The position numbers were made by a program, and so were the translations under genes. Positions 18,076 to 28,154 of a DNA stretch of 64,000 nucleotides are shown here, piece after piece. The notes under the pieces are model-generated. The model did no database searches, was not told the origin of the DNA, and saw nothing but the letters and a program-made list of their open reading frames with translations. The stretch's first letter is position 1. Each line of letters opens with the position of its first letter. Source of the stretch: Gloeomargarita sp. SKYB120 (GTDB lineage: Bacteria; Cyanobacteriota; Cyanobacteriia; Gloeomargaritales; Gloeomargaritaceae); contig JANXAM010000003.1 in the NCBI GenBank assembly GCA_025062155.1, positions 96,665 to 160,664 on the forward strand, in the 5' to 3' direction.

Positions 18076-18740
18076 ACGGCACGAATCTGCTGGCGATGCT
18101 GCAACTGGCTAGCCCGGCGCTTCCTGTGGGGGCCTATAGCTACTCGGAAGGCGTCGAATGGCTGGTGGAACGGGGTGTGATCCGCAGCGCCGCAGACTTG
18201 GAACAGTGGCTGCGCCACGAGTTGCAGTATGGCTCCGTGCAGTTGGACGGGCGGGTGCTCCGGCGGCTGTATGGGGTGATGGAGCAGGCGGACCCTACTG
18301 CCTTGGCCTATTGGAACCAGTGGCTATCGGCGCAACGGGATACGGAAGAGCTGCGGTATCAAAGCTGGCAAATGGGCAATGCGCTCATTAAGTTGTTAAA
18401 GGACATGGGTTTGTTTCCGTCCTGGATAACAACTGCTCTCCAGCCCTGCAACTATGGGGTGGCCTTCGCGGTGACGGCTTACCAGTGGGGCATTTCCCTG
18501 GCAGACAGTCTCAAGATTTATCTGTTTAGTTGGACGGCCAATATCATCAGCGCTGGCATTCGCACCATTCCGATAGGCCAGACTGAAGGACAAAAAATGC
18601 TCTTTCGCCTGCATCCGCTCATCCAGGAGCAAAGCGACCTGCTCACGAAGGAAGCTGGCGAGCTAGAAAGCTGCACGATTGGCCTGGGGCTGGCCAGCAT
18701 GTACCATGAGACCCAATACAGCCGTCTGTTTCGGAGCTGA
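18072..18740 (+). CDS. ureF: Urease accessory protein UreF
   Basis: UreF bridges UreD and UreG in the urease activation complex. The helical 222-residue protein shows LQLASPALPVGAYSYSEG near the N-terminus and later AYQWGISLADSLKIYLFSW, both family signatures. It appears to start with TTG at 18072 inside the ureE stop, so it would depend on translational coupling; an in-frame ATG at 18096 would cut into the conserved block. Confidence 0.94.
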   Translation: MNGTNLLAMLQLASPALPVGAYSYSEGVEWLVERGVIRSAADLEQWLRHELQYGSVQLDGRVLRRLYGVMEQADPTALAYWNQWLSAQRDTEELRYQSWQMGNALIKLLKDMGLFPSWITTALQPCNYGVAFAVTAYQWGISLADSLKIYLFSWTANIISAGIRTIPIGQTEGQKMLFRLHPLIQEQSDLLTKEAGELESCTIGLGLASMYHETQYSRLFRS

Positions 18741-18742
18741 GG

Positions 18743-19597
18743 GTGGGTTACTGGCAGGGGGAACTCATCGCAACTTGGAGCCGCCAGGAGACAGCCACCG
18801 TTTTAACGTCCGCTTACGTGACCACGCCCTGGCAACTCCAGCGCCCGTTTTACCCGGAAGGCCCTGACTGGTGCCATACAGTGGCGCTGCAACTTGGTGG
18901 GGGGATGGTGGGTGGCGACCAACTCTGGCTCCGGGGGCATTTGCAAGCAGGAACTAGGGTGTGCTGGACCACTGCCACCGCCGGCAAGGTTTATCGCAGC
19001 CTGGCGCCTGAAGTCCGGCAGGTGAGCAAGAGCCACTGGCGGGTGGAGGCCCAGGCGATTCTGGAACTGTTTCCCCAGGAAACCATCCTGTTTGCCGGCG
19101 CCCAGTTCCACCAGCATTTGCTAATTGAACTGCATCCGACGGCGCTCTGTTGTGGCTGGGAAATTTACCGCTTCGGACGGACAGCGCGGGGGGAACGCTT
19201 CCTGGGGGGCACTTGGCGCAGTTACACGGAAATCTGGTGCCAGGACCAACCCCTGTGGATTGACCGGCAATTTCTGAGGGGGACACCGGAGTTTTTAGAC
19301 AGCCCCAACGCCCTGGCGGGTCAACCGGTGGTGGGCACGTTTTGGCTGGTGGGCTGGGAAGTGACCGCCGATAGAGTAGGCAAGCTGCGCGAGTTGCTGG
19401 CGACGTGTGCCGGTGAGATAGCGCTGACCCGTTTGCTCAAGGGCCTGATGGGCCGGTATCGGGGCAGGTCTACCGCCGAGTGCAAACACTACTTCATATC
19501 CCTGTGGCAAGCGCTGCGGCAGGAATATGCCCACCGGCCCGCCTGTCTCCCCCGCGTCTGGCAACTAAAAGAGGAAGTACCGCTGGGCCATGGGTAG
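18743..19597 (+). CDS. ureD: Urease accessory protein UreD (UreH)
   Basis: UreD binds the urease apo-complex first and recruits UreF and UreG. Family blocks are [24 protein letters not shown] and [11 protein letters not shown], each in the expected order in 284 residues. The start is a GTG two bases after ureF. Its last 33 bp overlap the 3' end of convergent ureC. Confidence 0.93.
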   Translation: MGYWQGELIATWSRQETATVLTSAYVTTPWQLQRPFYPEGPDWCHTVALQLGGGMVGGDQLWLRGHLQAGTRVCWTTATAGKVYRSLAPEVRQVSKSHWRVEAQAILELFPQETILFAGAQFHQHLLIELHPTALCCGWEIYRFGRTARGERFLGGTWRSYTEIWCQDQPLWIDRQFLRGTPEFLDSPNALAGQPVVGTFWLVGWEVTADRVGKLRELLATCAGEIALTRLLKGLMGRYRGRSTAECKHYFISLWQALRQEYAHRPACLPRVWQLKEEVPLGHG

Positions 19598-21271
19598 TTC
19601 CTTGGCTGGCTCGCAGGTCAGAACTTCTCCATTGGCCCGCACGATGTAGGTTTCGGGGTCCACCTCGATGTGGGGGAGCGCGTCGTTGAGCTTTAAATCC
19701 TTCTTGCTCAAACGGCGGATGTTTTCCACTGGCAGTACCCGCTTTTGCAAGCCCAACTGCTGGGGAACGCCCTCCTCCAGGGCCACTTTGGAGACAAACG
19801 TAAACGACGTGCTGTAGCTGCAGCGGCCAAAACTGGCAAACATGGGCCGCATATGCACCGGCTGAGGCGTGGGGATACTGGCGTTGGCATCGCCCATTTG
19901 ACTCCAAACAATTGCACCCGCTTTGAGCACCATTTCCGGTTTGACCCCAAAAAACGCCGGTTTCCAGAGACACAGGTCGGCGAATTTCCCCACCTCCACC
20001 GACCCCACATAGCGGGCAATCCCGTGGGTGATGGCGGGGTTAATGGTGTACTTGGCCACGTAGCGCCGTACCCGGAAGTTGTCAGCTCGCTCCTCTTCCG
20101 GCAACGGTCCCCGCTGCACCTTCATCTTGTGGGCGGTCTGCCAGGTGCGAATGATTACTTCCCCCACCCGGCCCATCGCTTGGGAGTCGGAAGAGATGAT
20201 GCTCAGCGCCCCCATGTCGTGCAGGATGTCTTCAGCGGCAATGGTTTCGCGGCGGATGCGGGATTCGGCAAAGGCCACATCTTCCGGAATGTTGGGGTCT
20301 AGGTGGTGGCACACCATCAACATATCCAGATGCTCTTCCAGGGTGTTGACGGTGTAGGGACGGGTGGGGTTGGTCGAAGAGGGTAAAACGTTTGGTTCGC
20401 CACAGACTTTGATGATGTCGGGTGCATGGCCTCCGCCAGCGCCCTCGGTGTGGTAGGTGTGAATCACCCGCCCTTTAAAGGCCCGAATCGTATCCTCCAC
20501 AAAGCCCGCCTCGTTCAAGGTGTCAGTGTGAATCGCCACCTGCACGTCAAACTCTTCGGCCACGCCTAAGCACACATCAATGGCGGCGGGGGTCGAGCCC
20601 CAGTCCTCATGGAGTTTCAAGCCAATGGCGCCCGCCCGGATTTGTTCCCGCAGTCCTTCTGGTTTGGCGCTGTTGCCCTTGCCCAAAAACCCGAGGTTGA
20701 TGGGAAAGCCATCGGCGGCCTCCAACATACGGTAGATATGCCAAGGTCCAGGGGTGCAGGTGGTGGCGCAGGTTCCTACTGCCGGTCCCGTGCCGCCGCC
20801 AATCATGGTGGTGATGCCCGAAGCGAGAGCCACTTCAATTTGCTGGGGACAAATGAAATGAATGTGCGTATCAATGCCCCCCGCCGTCAGGATCAAGCCT
20901 TCTCCAGCAATAATCTCAGTTCCCGGCCCAATGATGATGGTCACCCCATCTTGGGTGTAGGGGTTACCGGCTTTACCGATAGCCGCAATCTTACCGTCTT
21001 TAATCCCCACATCCGCCTTGACAATGCCCCACCAGTCCAGGATGAGGGCGTTGGTGATCACCGTGTCCATCGCCCCAGCGCCCCGCGAGATAGGTGATTG
21101 CCCCATGCCATCCCGAATCACCTTCCCCCCGCCGAATTTCACCTCCTCCCCGTAGATAGTGAAATCCTTTTCCACCTCTATGAAGAGTTCCGTGTCAGCC
21201 AGGCGTACCCGGTCTCCGACCGTTGGTCCATAGGTATCGGCGTAGGCCCGCCGGCTCATCCGGTAGCTCAT
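19565..21271 (-). CDS. ureC: Urease alpha subunit
   Basis: This is the catalytic subunit, which hydrolyses urea to ammonia and carbamate. The dinickel site is visible: GGIDTHIHF for the first His pair, [10 protein letters not shown] with the lysine that is carbamylated, [12 protein letters not shown], and the flap MVCHHLD with catalytic Cys-His. Length of 568 residues is typical. It forms ureABC in operon with an overlap (ATGA) to ureB. Confidence 0.98.
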   Translation of the reverse strand: MSYRMSRRAYADTYGPTVGDRVRLADTELFIEVEKDFTIYGEEVKFGGGKVIRDGMGQSPISRGAGAMDTVITNALILDWWGIVKADVGIKDGKIAAIGKAGNPYTQDGVTIIIGPGTEIIAGEGLILTAGGIDTHIHFICPQQIEVALASGITTMIGGGTGPAVGTCATTCTPGPWHIYRMLEAADGFPINLGFLGKGNSAKPEGLREQIRAGAIGLKLHEDWGSTPAAIDVCLGVAEEFDVQVAIHTDTLNEAGFVEDTIRAFKGRVIHTYHTEGAGGGHAPDIIKVCGEPNVLPSSTNPTRPYTVNTLEEHLDMLMVCHHLDPNIPEDVAFAESRIRRETIAAEDILHDMGALSIISSDSQAMGRVGEVIIRTWQTAHKMKVQRGPLPEEERADNFRVRRYVAKYTINPAITHGIARYVGSVEVGKFADLCLWKPAFFGVKPEMVLKAGAIVWSQMGDANASIPTPQPVHMRPMFASFGRCSYSTSFTFVSKVALEEGVPQQLGLQKRVLPVENIRRLSKKDLKLNDALPHIEVDPETYIVRANGEVLTCEPAKELPMAQRYFLF

Positions 21272-21573
21272 AGTTTGCCTTCCACCTTCGCGTTGAACCC
21301 GTAAACTTCGCGACTGCCGCCGTAGGGCACCAGCGTGACCTCCTTCGTGTCGCCTGGTTCAAAGCGCACGGCTGTGCCTGCTGGAATATCTAGGCGCATT
21401 CCCCTGGTTTTTTCCCGGTCAAACTCCAGGAACGAATTCACTTCGTAGAAGTGATAGTGAGAACCCACTTGAATGGGCCGGTCGCCTCGGTTGGAAACGG
21501 TGATGGTGAGCGTTGGTCTGCCCGCATTCAACTCAATCTCGCCGTCGGGGGTGATGATTTCGCCGGGGATCAT
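21268..21573 (-). CDS. ureB: Urease beta subunit
   Basis: Small structural urease subunit of 101 residues with the family start [18 protein letters not shown]. Family blocks [11 protein letters not shown] and [17 protein letters not shown] are also present. It stands 4 bp after ureA and its stop overlaps the ureC start, consistent with fixed stoichiometry in the UreABC complex. Confidence 0.97.
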   Translation of the reverse strand: MIPGEIITPDGEIELNAGRPTLTITVSNRGDRPIQVGSHYHFYEVNSFLEFDREKTRGMRLDIPAGTAVRFEPGDTKEVTLVPYGGSREVYGFNAKVEGKL

Positions 21574-21577
21574 GGCG

Positions 21578-21883
21578 CTAGTCGCGAATCGGTTGATGGA
21601 CCGTCACCAGTTTCGTGCCATCGGGAAAGGTCGCCTCCACTTGCACTTCGGGGATCATTTCGGCAACACCCTCCATGACGTCCGCCTTCTTGAGAATCTG
21701 CGTGCCTTCACTCATCAGTTGGGCGACCGTTTTGCCCTCGCGTGCCCCCTCCAAGATGGCAGCGGTAATCAACGCCACCGCTTCCGGGTAGTTCAATTTT
21801 AATCCCCGACTCCGGCGCCGCTCCGCCACCAACGCCGCTGTGAAGATGAGCAGCTTGTCCTTCTCCTGAGGCGTCAGATGCAT
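21578..21883 (-). CDS. ureA: Urease gamma subunit
   Basis: Structural urease subunit of 101 residues from ATG 21883 ([18 protein letters not shown]), which matches the family start; the frame open to 21937 is not conserved. [20 protein letters not shown] and VTVHQPIRD close to the end are diagnostic. First gene of ureABC. Confidence 0.97.
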   Translation of the reverse strand: MHLTPQEKDKLLIFTAALVAERRRSRGLKLNYPEAVALITAAILEGAREGKTVAQLMSEGTQILKKADVMEGVAEMIPEVQVEATFPDGTKLVTVHQPIRD

Positions 21884-21942
21884 TGCCCACACCTGTCCCT
21901 TTTCGCCCGAACCAGTATCAAGCGGCAGCCAACCCACTTTCT

Positions 21943-21956
21943 GTTACGGTTTATAC
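21943..21956 (-). promoter_or_regulatory. NtcA-like site upstream of ureABC
   Basis: Read on the minus strand this is GTA-N8-AAC, one mismatch from the NtcA consensus. About 23 bp downstream lies GATACT, a plausible -10, and ureA starts about 60 bp downstream of the box. The site agrees with the two perfect boxes at urt and ureG but is weaker. Confidence 0.5.
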
Positions 21957-22041
21957 AGAGTTTGGTTTTGGCCGTCCTGCGCTGCGGGCCGGTCTAGGTA
22001 TGGCTTTGCTAAAATGACCGAAAGAAAATGCCAGTTGAGCA

Positions 22042-23334
22042 ATGCTCCCGAACCCAAAAGTTATTGCTGCTGTTGAGAAGTTAAATCACCAGGTCACGGT
22101 TGCTGATGTGGCTGCGGAGACGGGTTTAGCCCTACCCATTGCCAACCGCGAATTGGCCAACTTAGCCAGTTTGACCCTAGGGCATTTAGTGGTCTCGGAA
22201 AGCGGCGAGATTCTCTACAAATTTAGTCCCAACCTACGCATCATCCTGTTGCAACGCTCGTTAGCTGCTAGGGTCCGTGAAACTTTAAAGCAAATCTGGC
22301 GGTTTGTTTTCTATCTCATCCGGATTTCCTTTGGGATCGTGTTAGTTATCTCGATTATTTTGGTGTTTATTGCGATTGGGGTAGCGCTAGTGGTCATCAG
22401 CAGCAGTGGTCGCCAAGGTGACAGCGAACGAGGTGGCGGCTATCGGGGCGAATGGAGCGGTGGATTTGGCGGCGGTTTTTGGTTGAGCCCCTTCGACATT
22501 TTCTGGTTAAGTTATGACTATGACCGTCCACGAGTAAAAGAGACTTCCGAACCTAAAAAAAGCAGGGGATTTTTAGAAAATGTGTTTGCCTTTTTGTTTG
22601 GCGATGGCAATCCCAACTATGACCTGGAGGAGCGACGCTGGCGCCTGATTGCCCAAGTGATTCGCAATCATGATGGGGTGGTGGTTGGAGAGCAGATTTT
22701 GCCCTATTTAGACGAGATACCCCCTGGCGCTCTGGAATCGGAAGACTACATGTTGCCGGTGCTAGCGAAATTCAATGGTTATCCAGAAGTAACGCCTCAA
22801 GGGGGATTGGTATATCGCTTCCCCGACCTGCAACGGGTGGCATCCCGACGGCCTAAAAAAGAGGTGCCTGTTTATTTGGAAGAAAAGCGCTGGGTGTTTA
22901 ACGAGGCGGGCTGGGGAGCGAACATTCTGTCGGCAAGTTTGGGGGGATTGTACTTGGGGGGTTCCTTGGTTTTGGGTTCACTTTTGGCTGACCCAGTGGT
23001 GCAAGCGCAAACCACAGGTTTCTTGGGCTTTATCCAGGGCATCTATAACTTTTTGCTGGGCTATGCCATTTTGTTTTTGACGATTCCCACCGTCCGTTAC
23101 TTGTGGTTGCAGTGGCTCAATCGCAGGATTCAACAGCGCAATACTATTCGCCGACAAAGAACCCAATTATTAAATCAACCGCCAGTGCAAGAGAAATTGG
23201 CCTTTGCACGCCAACTGGCCATTGCCCAAACCGCTGTGGCCGAAGAGCAGGTGATTTACACCACAGAAAAGAGCTTGTTACAACAGGAATTTGAGCAATT
23301 GTTTGCTGGCGAACAACTGCTTGAGAGCGCCTAG
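22042..23334 (+). CDS. Conserved membrane protein, similar to plastid At5g03900-type proteins
   Basis: The 430-residue protein starts with a winged-helix-like domain (residues ~1-70, TVADVAAETGLALPIANREL). A membrane pair follows at ~88-120, then a Gly/Trp-rich loop (GEWSGGFGGGFWLSPFD), another conserved soluble domain with a second winged-helix-like pattern (VVVGEQILPYLDE), and two more membrane segments at ~300-350 before a coiled tail. I recognise it as the family found in cyanobacteria and chloroplasts that is sometimes labelled Fe-S-biosynthesis-like. The function is unknown. Two unrelated-looking genes follow closely on the same strand. Confidence 0.65.
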   Translation: MLPNPKVIAAVEKLNHQVTVADVAAETGLALPIANRELANLASLTLGHLVVSESGEILYKFSPNLRIILLQRSLAARVRETLKQIWRFVFYLIRISFGIVLVISIILVFIAIGVALVVISSSGRQGDSERGGGYRGEWSGGFGGGFWLSPFDIFWLSYDYDRPRVKETSEPKKSRGFLENVFAFLFGDGNPNYDLEERRWRLIAQVIRNHDGVVVGEQILPYLDEIPPGALESEDYMLPVLAKFNGYPEVTPQGGLVYRFPDLQRVASRRPKKEVPVYLEEKRWVFNEAGWGANILSASLGGLYLGGSLVLGSLLADPVVQAQTTGFLGFIQGIYNFLLGYAILFLTIPTVRYLWLQWLNRRIQQRNTIRRQRTQLLNQPPVQEKLAFARQLAIAQTAVAEEQVIYTTEKSLLQQEFEQLFAGEQLLESA

Positions 23335-23374
23335 TGTTACCCTGTAAAACAGGGGTGTTGGAGCAGGACAGGTC

Positions 23375-24352
23375 ATGGTTTTTGTGCCAGTAGTACTGGG
23401 AGCTGTGGCGCTAGGTACGGCGTTGCAGGGAGTTGCCAAAGGAATTGAAGGCTGGCAAAAGCTGGAGATGGCCAAGGAACTGGGTCAGGGTGCAGAACGC
23501 CGCTATCGCCAGAAACGACAAGAATTGGCGCAGTGTGAAAGTGAAATTCGTGCCCTGGTTCTGGACCATGAATTTTTGCGGCGGCGGGTCATGGGCGAAA
23601 CGGTGGGGCGTTTTGTTCAACTGGCAGAGCGGCTGCGGCAGAAGGTTTCAACGCGCGACATGGTCACACTGCAAGCGTTCAACGGTGCCAGCCCAGCAGA
23701 GTTGCGCCGCTATCAAGACAGTGTGATGGAGGCAACGGAGCAGCTTGTCAAAGCAGGTGTTGCCCTGGGGTCTATGGCAAGTACCGCTGTAGCGGCGTCC
23801 AGTAGCGCCTTTGCTCTCGCCTCCTTAGTCGGCACTGCGAGTACAGGAACAGCCATCGGCAGTCTCAGTGGAGCGGCGGCGACCAATGCGACGCTTGCCT
23901 GGCTTGGCGGTGGTGCGCTTGCAGCAGGTGGCGGCGGCATGGCGCTAGGAGCGGCGATTTTAGGAGGGATAACGATTGGGCCGGCCCTGTTAGTTGGAGG
24001 CTTTATGCTTGCCGGTCAGGGGGAAGAAGCCTGGACCCAAGCGCAAGAATATGACGCCCAAGTGCGGGTTGCCATTGCCAAAATTGACGCTTACATCCAG
24101 TTTCTAAAAACGGGTGTGCAGCCGCGCCTTCAAGAAGTGATGACAGCGATTAACCAGTTGAATCGTTCGAGTCAACAGGCGCTGGATGAACTCGAAGCGG
24201 CAATTGACAGGGGATTTGACCTAGAACGAGATGCCTTTGTGTTTCAACGAGCAGCCCTTTTGATCAAAAGTCTAGTGGAGTTGCTACACACACCAATTTT
24301 AGATAAAGAGACACAAATACAGGCACAGCGGCTGATGGGTTCAGGAAGCTAG
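23375..24352 (+). CDS. Uncharacterised protein with Gly/Ala-rich hydrophobic core between coiled coils
   Basis: I do not recognise a named family. The 325-residue protein has a hydrophobic N-terminus (residues 1-22) and a long charged helical region (~25-125). An 80-residue Ala/Gly/Ser-rich hydrophobic stretch (~130-220) includes LAWLGGGALAAGGGGMALGA, and a second helical region completes it. Helices flanking a small-residue hydrophobic hairpin recall pore-forming or membrane-inserting proteins of the colicin/apolipoprotein-L type. That resemblance is one of pattern only. It lies 40 bp after the upstream membrane protein and 11 bp before the next gene, suggesting an operon. Confidence 0.6.
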   Translation: MVFVPVVLGAVALGTALQGVAKGIEGWQKLEMAKELGQGAERRYRQKRQELAQCESEIRALVLDHEFLRRRVMGETVGRFVQLAERLRQKVSTRDMVTLQAFNGASPAELRRYQDSVMEATEQLVKAGVALGSMASTAVAASSSAFALASLVGTASTGTAIGSLSGAAATNATLAWLGGGALAAGGGGMALGAAILGGITIGPALLVGGFMLAGQGEEAWTQAQEYDAQVRVAIAKIDAYIQFLKTGVQPRLQEVMTAINQLNRSSQQALDELEAAIDRGFDLERDAFVFQRAALLIKSLVELLHTPILDKETQIQAQRLMGSGS

Positions 24353-24363
24353 TTTGAAAAGCC

Positions 24364-24774
24364 ATGATGCCACCTCTATTCGCCCCCCGAAATGCGCTGG
24401 CGCTGGCACCGGAAGTGCTAAACCTGGTTTATTCCCTGACCAAGGCTTACCAAGACTATCAACAAAAGTGTAAACAGGAAACCACACGTCGCCAGCAAAT
24501 CGCTACCTGGGAAAAAGCAGTCCTAGCCGAAATCGAAACCAAACGCCAATTACTGTTGGGTTATCTGGAACATTCGTTTGCCGAACGCCGCCGCAATTTT
24601 CAGGAGTTGTTTGCCAAAATTGACCAGGCGATTGCCCAGCGGGATAACACGCAGTTATCAGTTCTCTTGCAGGCCCTGGTGATGCTTGCCCAAAGTACGC
24701 CCTTCAAAGACTTGGCAACACTCCAGCAGGTGCAGGCGAATCTCGCCAACCCCAACCACGTCTGGGAGCTTTGA
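24364..24774 (+). CDS. Uncharacterised helical protein, partner of the preceding gene
   Basis: The 136-residue protein is almost entirely helical and charged after a short N-terminal hydrophobic part (LAPEVLNLVYSLTKAYQDYQ). No catalytic motif is visible. Spacing of 11 bp to the preceding gene and similar coil composition suggest that the two act together. No family assignment is offered. Confidence 0.6.
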   Translation: MMPPLFAPRNALALAPEVLNLVYSLTKAYQDYQQKCKQETTRRQQIATWEKAVLAEIETKRQLLLGYLEHSFAERRRNFQELFAKIDQAIAQRDNTQLSVLLQALVMLAQSTPFKDLATLQQVQANLANPNHVWEL

Positions 24775-24861
24775 TGCTGTAGATGGGGCAGCGTTTGCTC
24801 GCAATCCTACCCCAAGGCGTGCCCGCACCGGCAAAACCTAGGCAGTAGGGTAGTATCTGCA

Positions 24862-24933
<72 letters not shown>

Positions 24934-24944
24934 GCAGGAACCCT

Positions 24945-24953
24945 ATTATACCA
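24945..24953 (-). promoter_or_regulatory. Extended -10 promoter of tRNA-Val
   Basis: On the minus strand TGGTATAAT (an extended -10 with perfect TATAAT) ends 11 bp before the tRNA. The -35 region is poor, as usual for extended -10 promoters. Confidence 0.6.
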
Positions 24954-24956
24954 GAA

Positions 24957-27900
24957 CTAGATGCTCTCCGAGGGAGAGTGCTTCCAAAAGCGAGCTTCCA
25001 GATTCTTAATCACAATATACAGCACAGGCACCACGAACAAGCTCAGTAAACTGGCAATGCCCATCCCGCCAACGATACAGGTTCCCAGCGAACGTCGTGC
25101 TGCTGCCCCGGCGCCTGTGGCAATCCACAAGGGAAACGCCCCAATAATGGTGGACAAAGCGGTCATCAAAATTGGACGCAACCGCTCCTGACAGGCTTCC
25201 ATCGCCGCCTTGGTGATACTAAACCCTTCCGCCACCAACTGGTTGGCAAATTCCACAATCAGAATGGCGTTTTTACTAGCCATGCCGATTAACATCACAA
25301 ACCCGATTTGGGTGTAAACATCAACGGTCAAGCCCCGCAGAAAAATGGCAATCAAAGCCCCCAAAACCGCCAGCGGCACCGTCAGCATGATGATAAAGGG
25401 GTCCACGTAGTTTTCGTACTGAGCCGCTAAGGTCAAAAACACAAACACCACCCCCAGCGCAAAGATGCCCACGGCCTGGCCCGCTGATTCCACTTCTTCT
25501 AGCGACAACCCCGACCACTCAAACCCAAACCCGCGCGGGAGGGATTGCTTGGCGACAGTTTCTAATGCTTGAATCGCTTGCCCCGATGATTTTCCTGGAC
25601 TGGCAACCCCGTTAATTTCCACCGCCCGAAACAGGTTGTAGTGACTGATGACCGAAGGCGCGGTTATTTGCCGAATGGTGACTAAATTGCCCAGGGGAAT
25701 CATCTGGTTATTGCTGGAGCGGACGTAGAACTGGTTGATGCTTTCGGGATTCGCGCGAAAAGCGCCGTCAGCCTGCACATACACCCGGTAGGTGCGTTGA
25801 AACTGCTCAAAATCATTGACGTAGGTCGAACCCAGCAACGTCTGCAACGTATCGAAAATATCGGTGATTTTGACGCCCAAGGCATTCGCCCGGTCCCGAT
25901 TCACCTGCACTTCAATTTGGGGCGTATTGCCACTGAATTCAGCGCGCAAGCGAGTGACTGCCGGACGATTAGGACTGGGGAAATTGCGCACAGCAGTTAA
26001 AAATTGCTCTAACGTTTCCCCGAGCGTTTGAAACCCTAAACCAATGCGGTCTTGCAACTGGAATTCAAACCCGCCAAAGTTGCCCACCCCTGGAATCGCT
26101 GGCGGCGCAAAAGGAACCACAGTCGCTTCCTTGATGCTGAGAAACTGGGGGAATAAACCCCGAGGGGGCGGTGGGAAAAATCCCCCGATAATCCCGCTTA
26201 CGGATTGCTCAGGTCGAGGGCGTTCTGCCCAAGGGCGTAGCGTCGTGAAAATAATGCCGACATTTGGCGTTGCGCCGCTGAAGCTAAACCCCCCCACTGC
26301 AAAAATATTGCGTACTTCCGGTCGCTGTTTTAGGATATTTTCGACCTTTTCTAAAACCTTTTCCGTATATTCCAACGATACCCCTTCCGGCGCCCGCACC
26401 ACCGTAATGAAATACCCCTGGTCTTCTTCCGGTAAAAAGGCTTTGGGCATCAGGTTGTAAAGGCCATAGCTAGCCACCAGTAGCAGGGCAAATATCCCGA
26501 CAATCCAATGCTTGCGTTGCACCAGTTTGGGTAAGAGCCGGCCATATTGTTCTCGCAGGGAAGTGATCCATTGATTGATGGTGCGAAATACCCAATGGTC
26601 GGGGGCCTGATTGGGACGGATGAGCAGGGCGGCCAGGGTCGGGGTCAACGTGATGGCATTAAAGGTTGAAATGGTGATGGAAAAGGCGATGGTTAAAGCA
26701 AATTGGCGATAGAGTTGCCCCGTTGTACCAGGTAAAAAAGCCACAGGGATAAATACAGTGATCAAAACGACGGATGTGGCAATAACCGCCCCGAACAAGG
26801 CGTCCATCGAAGCCATGGCTGCTGGCAACGGCGCCATCCGTTGTTCCTGAATACGCTTGGTAATGTCTTCGACAATGACAATCGCATCGTCCACCACTAG
26901 ACCGGTGGCGAGAGTTAACCCAAACAGGGTTAGCGTATTGATGGAAAACCCAAAGACTTTCACAAAAATAAAGGTTCCCACCAGCGCCACCGGAATGGCA
27001 ATCGAAGTGATCAACGCCGACCGCCAGTTTTGTAGGAATAGAAAGATAATGGTGACCACTAGAACAATGGCCATGATTAACGAAACAATCACTTCCTTGG
27101 TGCCGGCTTCTACAAACGCTGTGGTGTCAAAAGCAATTTCATATTTCATTCCCGGCGGAAAACTCTTTTGCAATTCCTGCATTTTTTCTTTCACTTGCCG
27201 GGCCACCACCAGCGCATTGCTCCCTAGTTCCTGGCGAATGCCTAGGCCCACACCCCGGTGCGACACACCGTCTTCAGAGGTAAACCGCAGCACTGAACTG
27301 TAATTTTCTGCGCCGAGTTCCACCCGCGCGACGTCTTGCAAGCGAATCAGAGAGCCATTCGGTTCAGTGCGCAACACCAGCTTGCCAAACTCTTCCGCGC
27401 TCTGGAATCGCCCCCGCGCCGTGACCGAGTATTGATACTGCTGGCCTTCTGGCACCGGCGGTTGACCAATTTGCCCGGCGCCCACCTGTAAATTCTGCTC
27501 CCGAATCGCCCGTACTACATCCTGGGGCGTGAGATTGCGTGCTGCCAACTTGAGCGGGTCCAACCAGATACGCATCGCATATTGCCGCTCCCCAAAAATC
27601 TGCACGCTCTCGACCCCTTTGATGCGTTTCAGCGCGTCATTGATATACAAATCGGCGTAGTTACTGAGATAGATATCGTCGTAGCGGTCTTTACCGGTTT
27701 CATCAGGTTCGGCATACAAACCGATAGCGAGTAAAAAACTGCTGTTAGCTTTGTTGACCTGAATGCCGGTGCGATTGACCACATCGGGCAACCGTGACCG
27801 TACTGCGGCTACCCGGTTTTGCACTTCGTTGGCGGCAATGTCTTGGTCCCGTCCCAACTCAAACGTCAAGGCAATGTTGCTGGTGCCGTCGTTGGCGCTA

Positions 27901-28154
27901 GTGGATTTGATGTAACGCACCCCCTGAATGCCGTTGAGTTCTCGCTCCAGGATGTTGGTCACGGTGGATTCCACCACTTCCGCATTGGCCCCCACATAGC
28001 GCGAGGTCACCACAATTTGCGGCGGCGTCACGTTGGGGTATTGCGCCACTGGCAAGGTGGGAATTGATGCCGCTCCCAAAATCACAATCACCAGGGACAA
28101 CACCGTGGCAAACACCGGACGGCGGATAAAGAAATTAGAAACAGAAAAAATCAT
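24957..28154 (-). CDS. RND multidrug efflux permease (HAE1/AcrB family)
   Basis: This proton-driven inner-membrane transporter of 1065 residues has twelve membrane segments and two large periplasmic loops. Family features are the N-terminal FFIRRPVFATVLSL, the TM4 proton-relay pair in GLVVDDAIVIVEDI, and the mirrored FVMLIGMASKNAILIVEFAN near the C-terminus. It forms a tripartite pump with the adaptor encoded upstream and an outer-membrane TolC-like channel encoded elsewhere. Its ATG overlaps the adaptor stop, and it is the last gene of the padR operon. The substrate cannot be read from sequence. Confidence 0.96.
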   Translation of the reverse strand: MIFSVSNFFIRRPVFATVLSLVIVILGAASIPTLPVAQYPNVTPPQIVVTSRYVGANAEVVESTVTNILERELNGIQGVRYIKSTSANDGTSNIALTFELGRDQDIAANEVQNRVAAVRSRLPDVVNRTGIQVNKANSSFLLAIGLYAEPDETGKDRYDDIYLSNYADLYINDALKRIKGVESVQIFGERQYAMRIWLDPLKLAARNLTPQDVVRAIREQNLQVGAGQIGQPPVPEGQQYQYSVTARGRFQSAEEFGKLVLRTEPNGSLIRLQDVARVELGAENYSSVLRFTSEDGVSHRGVGLGIRQELGSNALVVARQVKEKMQELQKSFPPGMKYEIAFDTTAFVEAGTKEVIVSLIMAIVLVVTIIFLFLQNWRSALITSIAIPVALVGTFIFVKVFGFSINTLTLFGLTLATGLVVDDAIVIVEDITKRIQEQRMAPLPAAMASMDALFGAVIATSVVLITVFIPVAFLPGTTGQLYRQFALTIAFSITISTFNAITLTPTLAALLIRPNQAPDHWVFRTINQWITSLREQYGRLLPKLVQRKHWIVGIFALLLVASYGLYNLMPKAFLPEEDQGYFITVVRAPEGVSLEYTEKVLEKVENILKQRPEVRNIFAVGGFSFSGATPNVGIIFTTLRPWAERPRPEQSVSGIIGGFFPPPPRGLFPQFLSIKEATVVPFAPPAIPGVGNFGGFEFQLQDRIGLGFQTLGETLEQFLTAVRNFPSPNRPAVTRLRAEFSGNTPQIEVQVNRDRANALGVKITDIFDTLQTLLGSTYVNDFEQFQRTYRVYVQADGAFRANPESINQFYVRSSNNQMIPLGNLVTIRQITAPSVISHYNLFRAVEINGVASPGKSSGQAIQALETVAKQSLPRGFGFEWSGLSLEEVESAGQAVGIFALGVVFVFLTLAAQYENYVDPFIIMLTVPLAVLGALIAIFLRGLTVDVYTQIGFVMLIGMASKNAILIVEFANQLVAEGFSITKAAMEACQERLRPILMTALSTIIGAFPLWIATGAGAAARRSLGTCIVGGMGIASLLSLFVVPVLYIVIKNLEARFWKHSPSESI

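Noticed and set aside
23340..23354. CCCTGT-AAA-ACAGGG hairpin before the unknown gene pair
   Set aside because: Short stem with no T-run and it lies 20 bp before a start codon; not a terminator, and too short to call a regulatory site.
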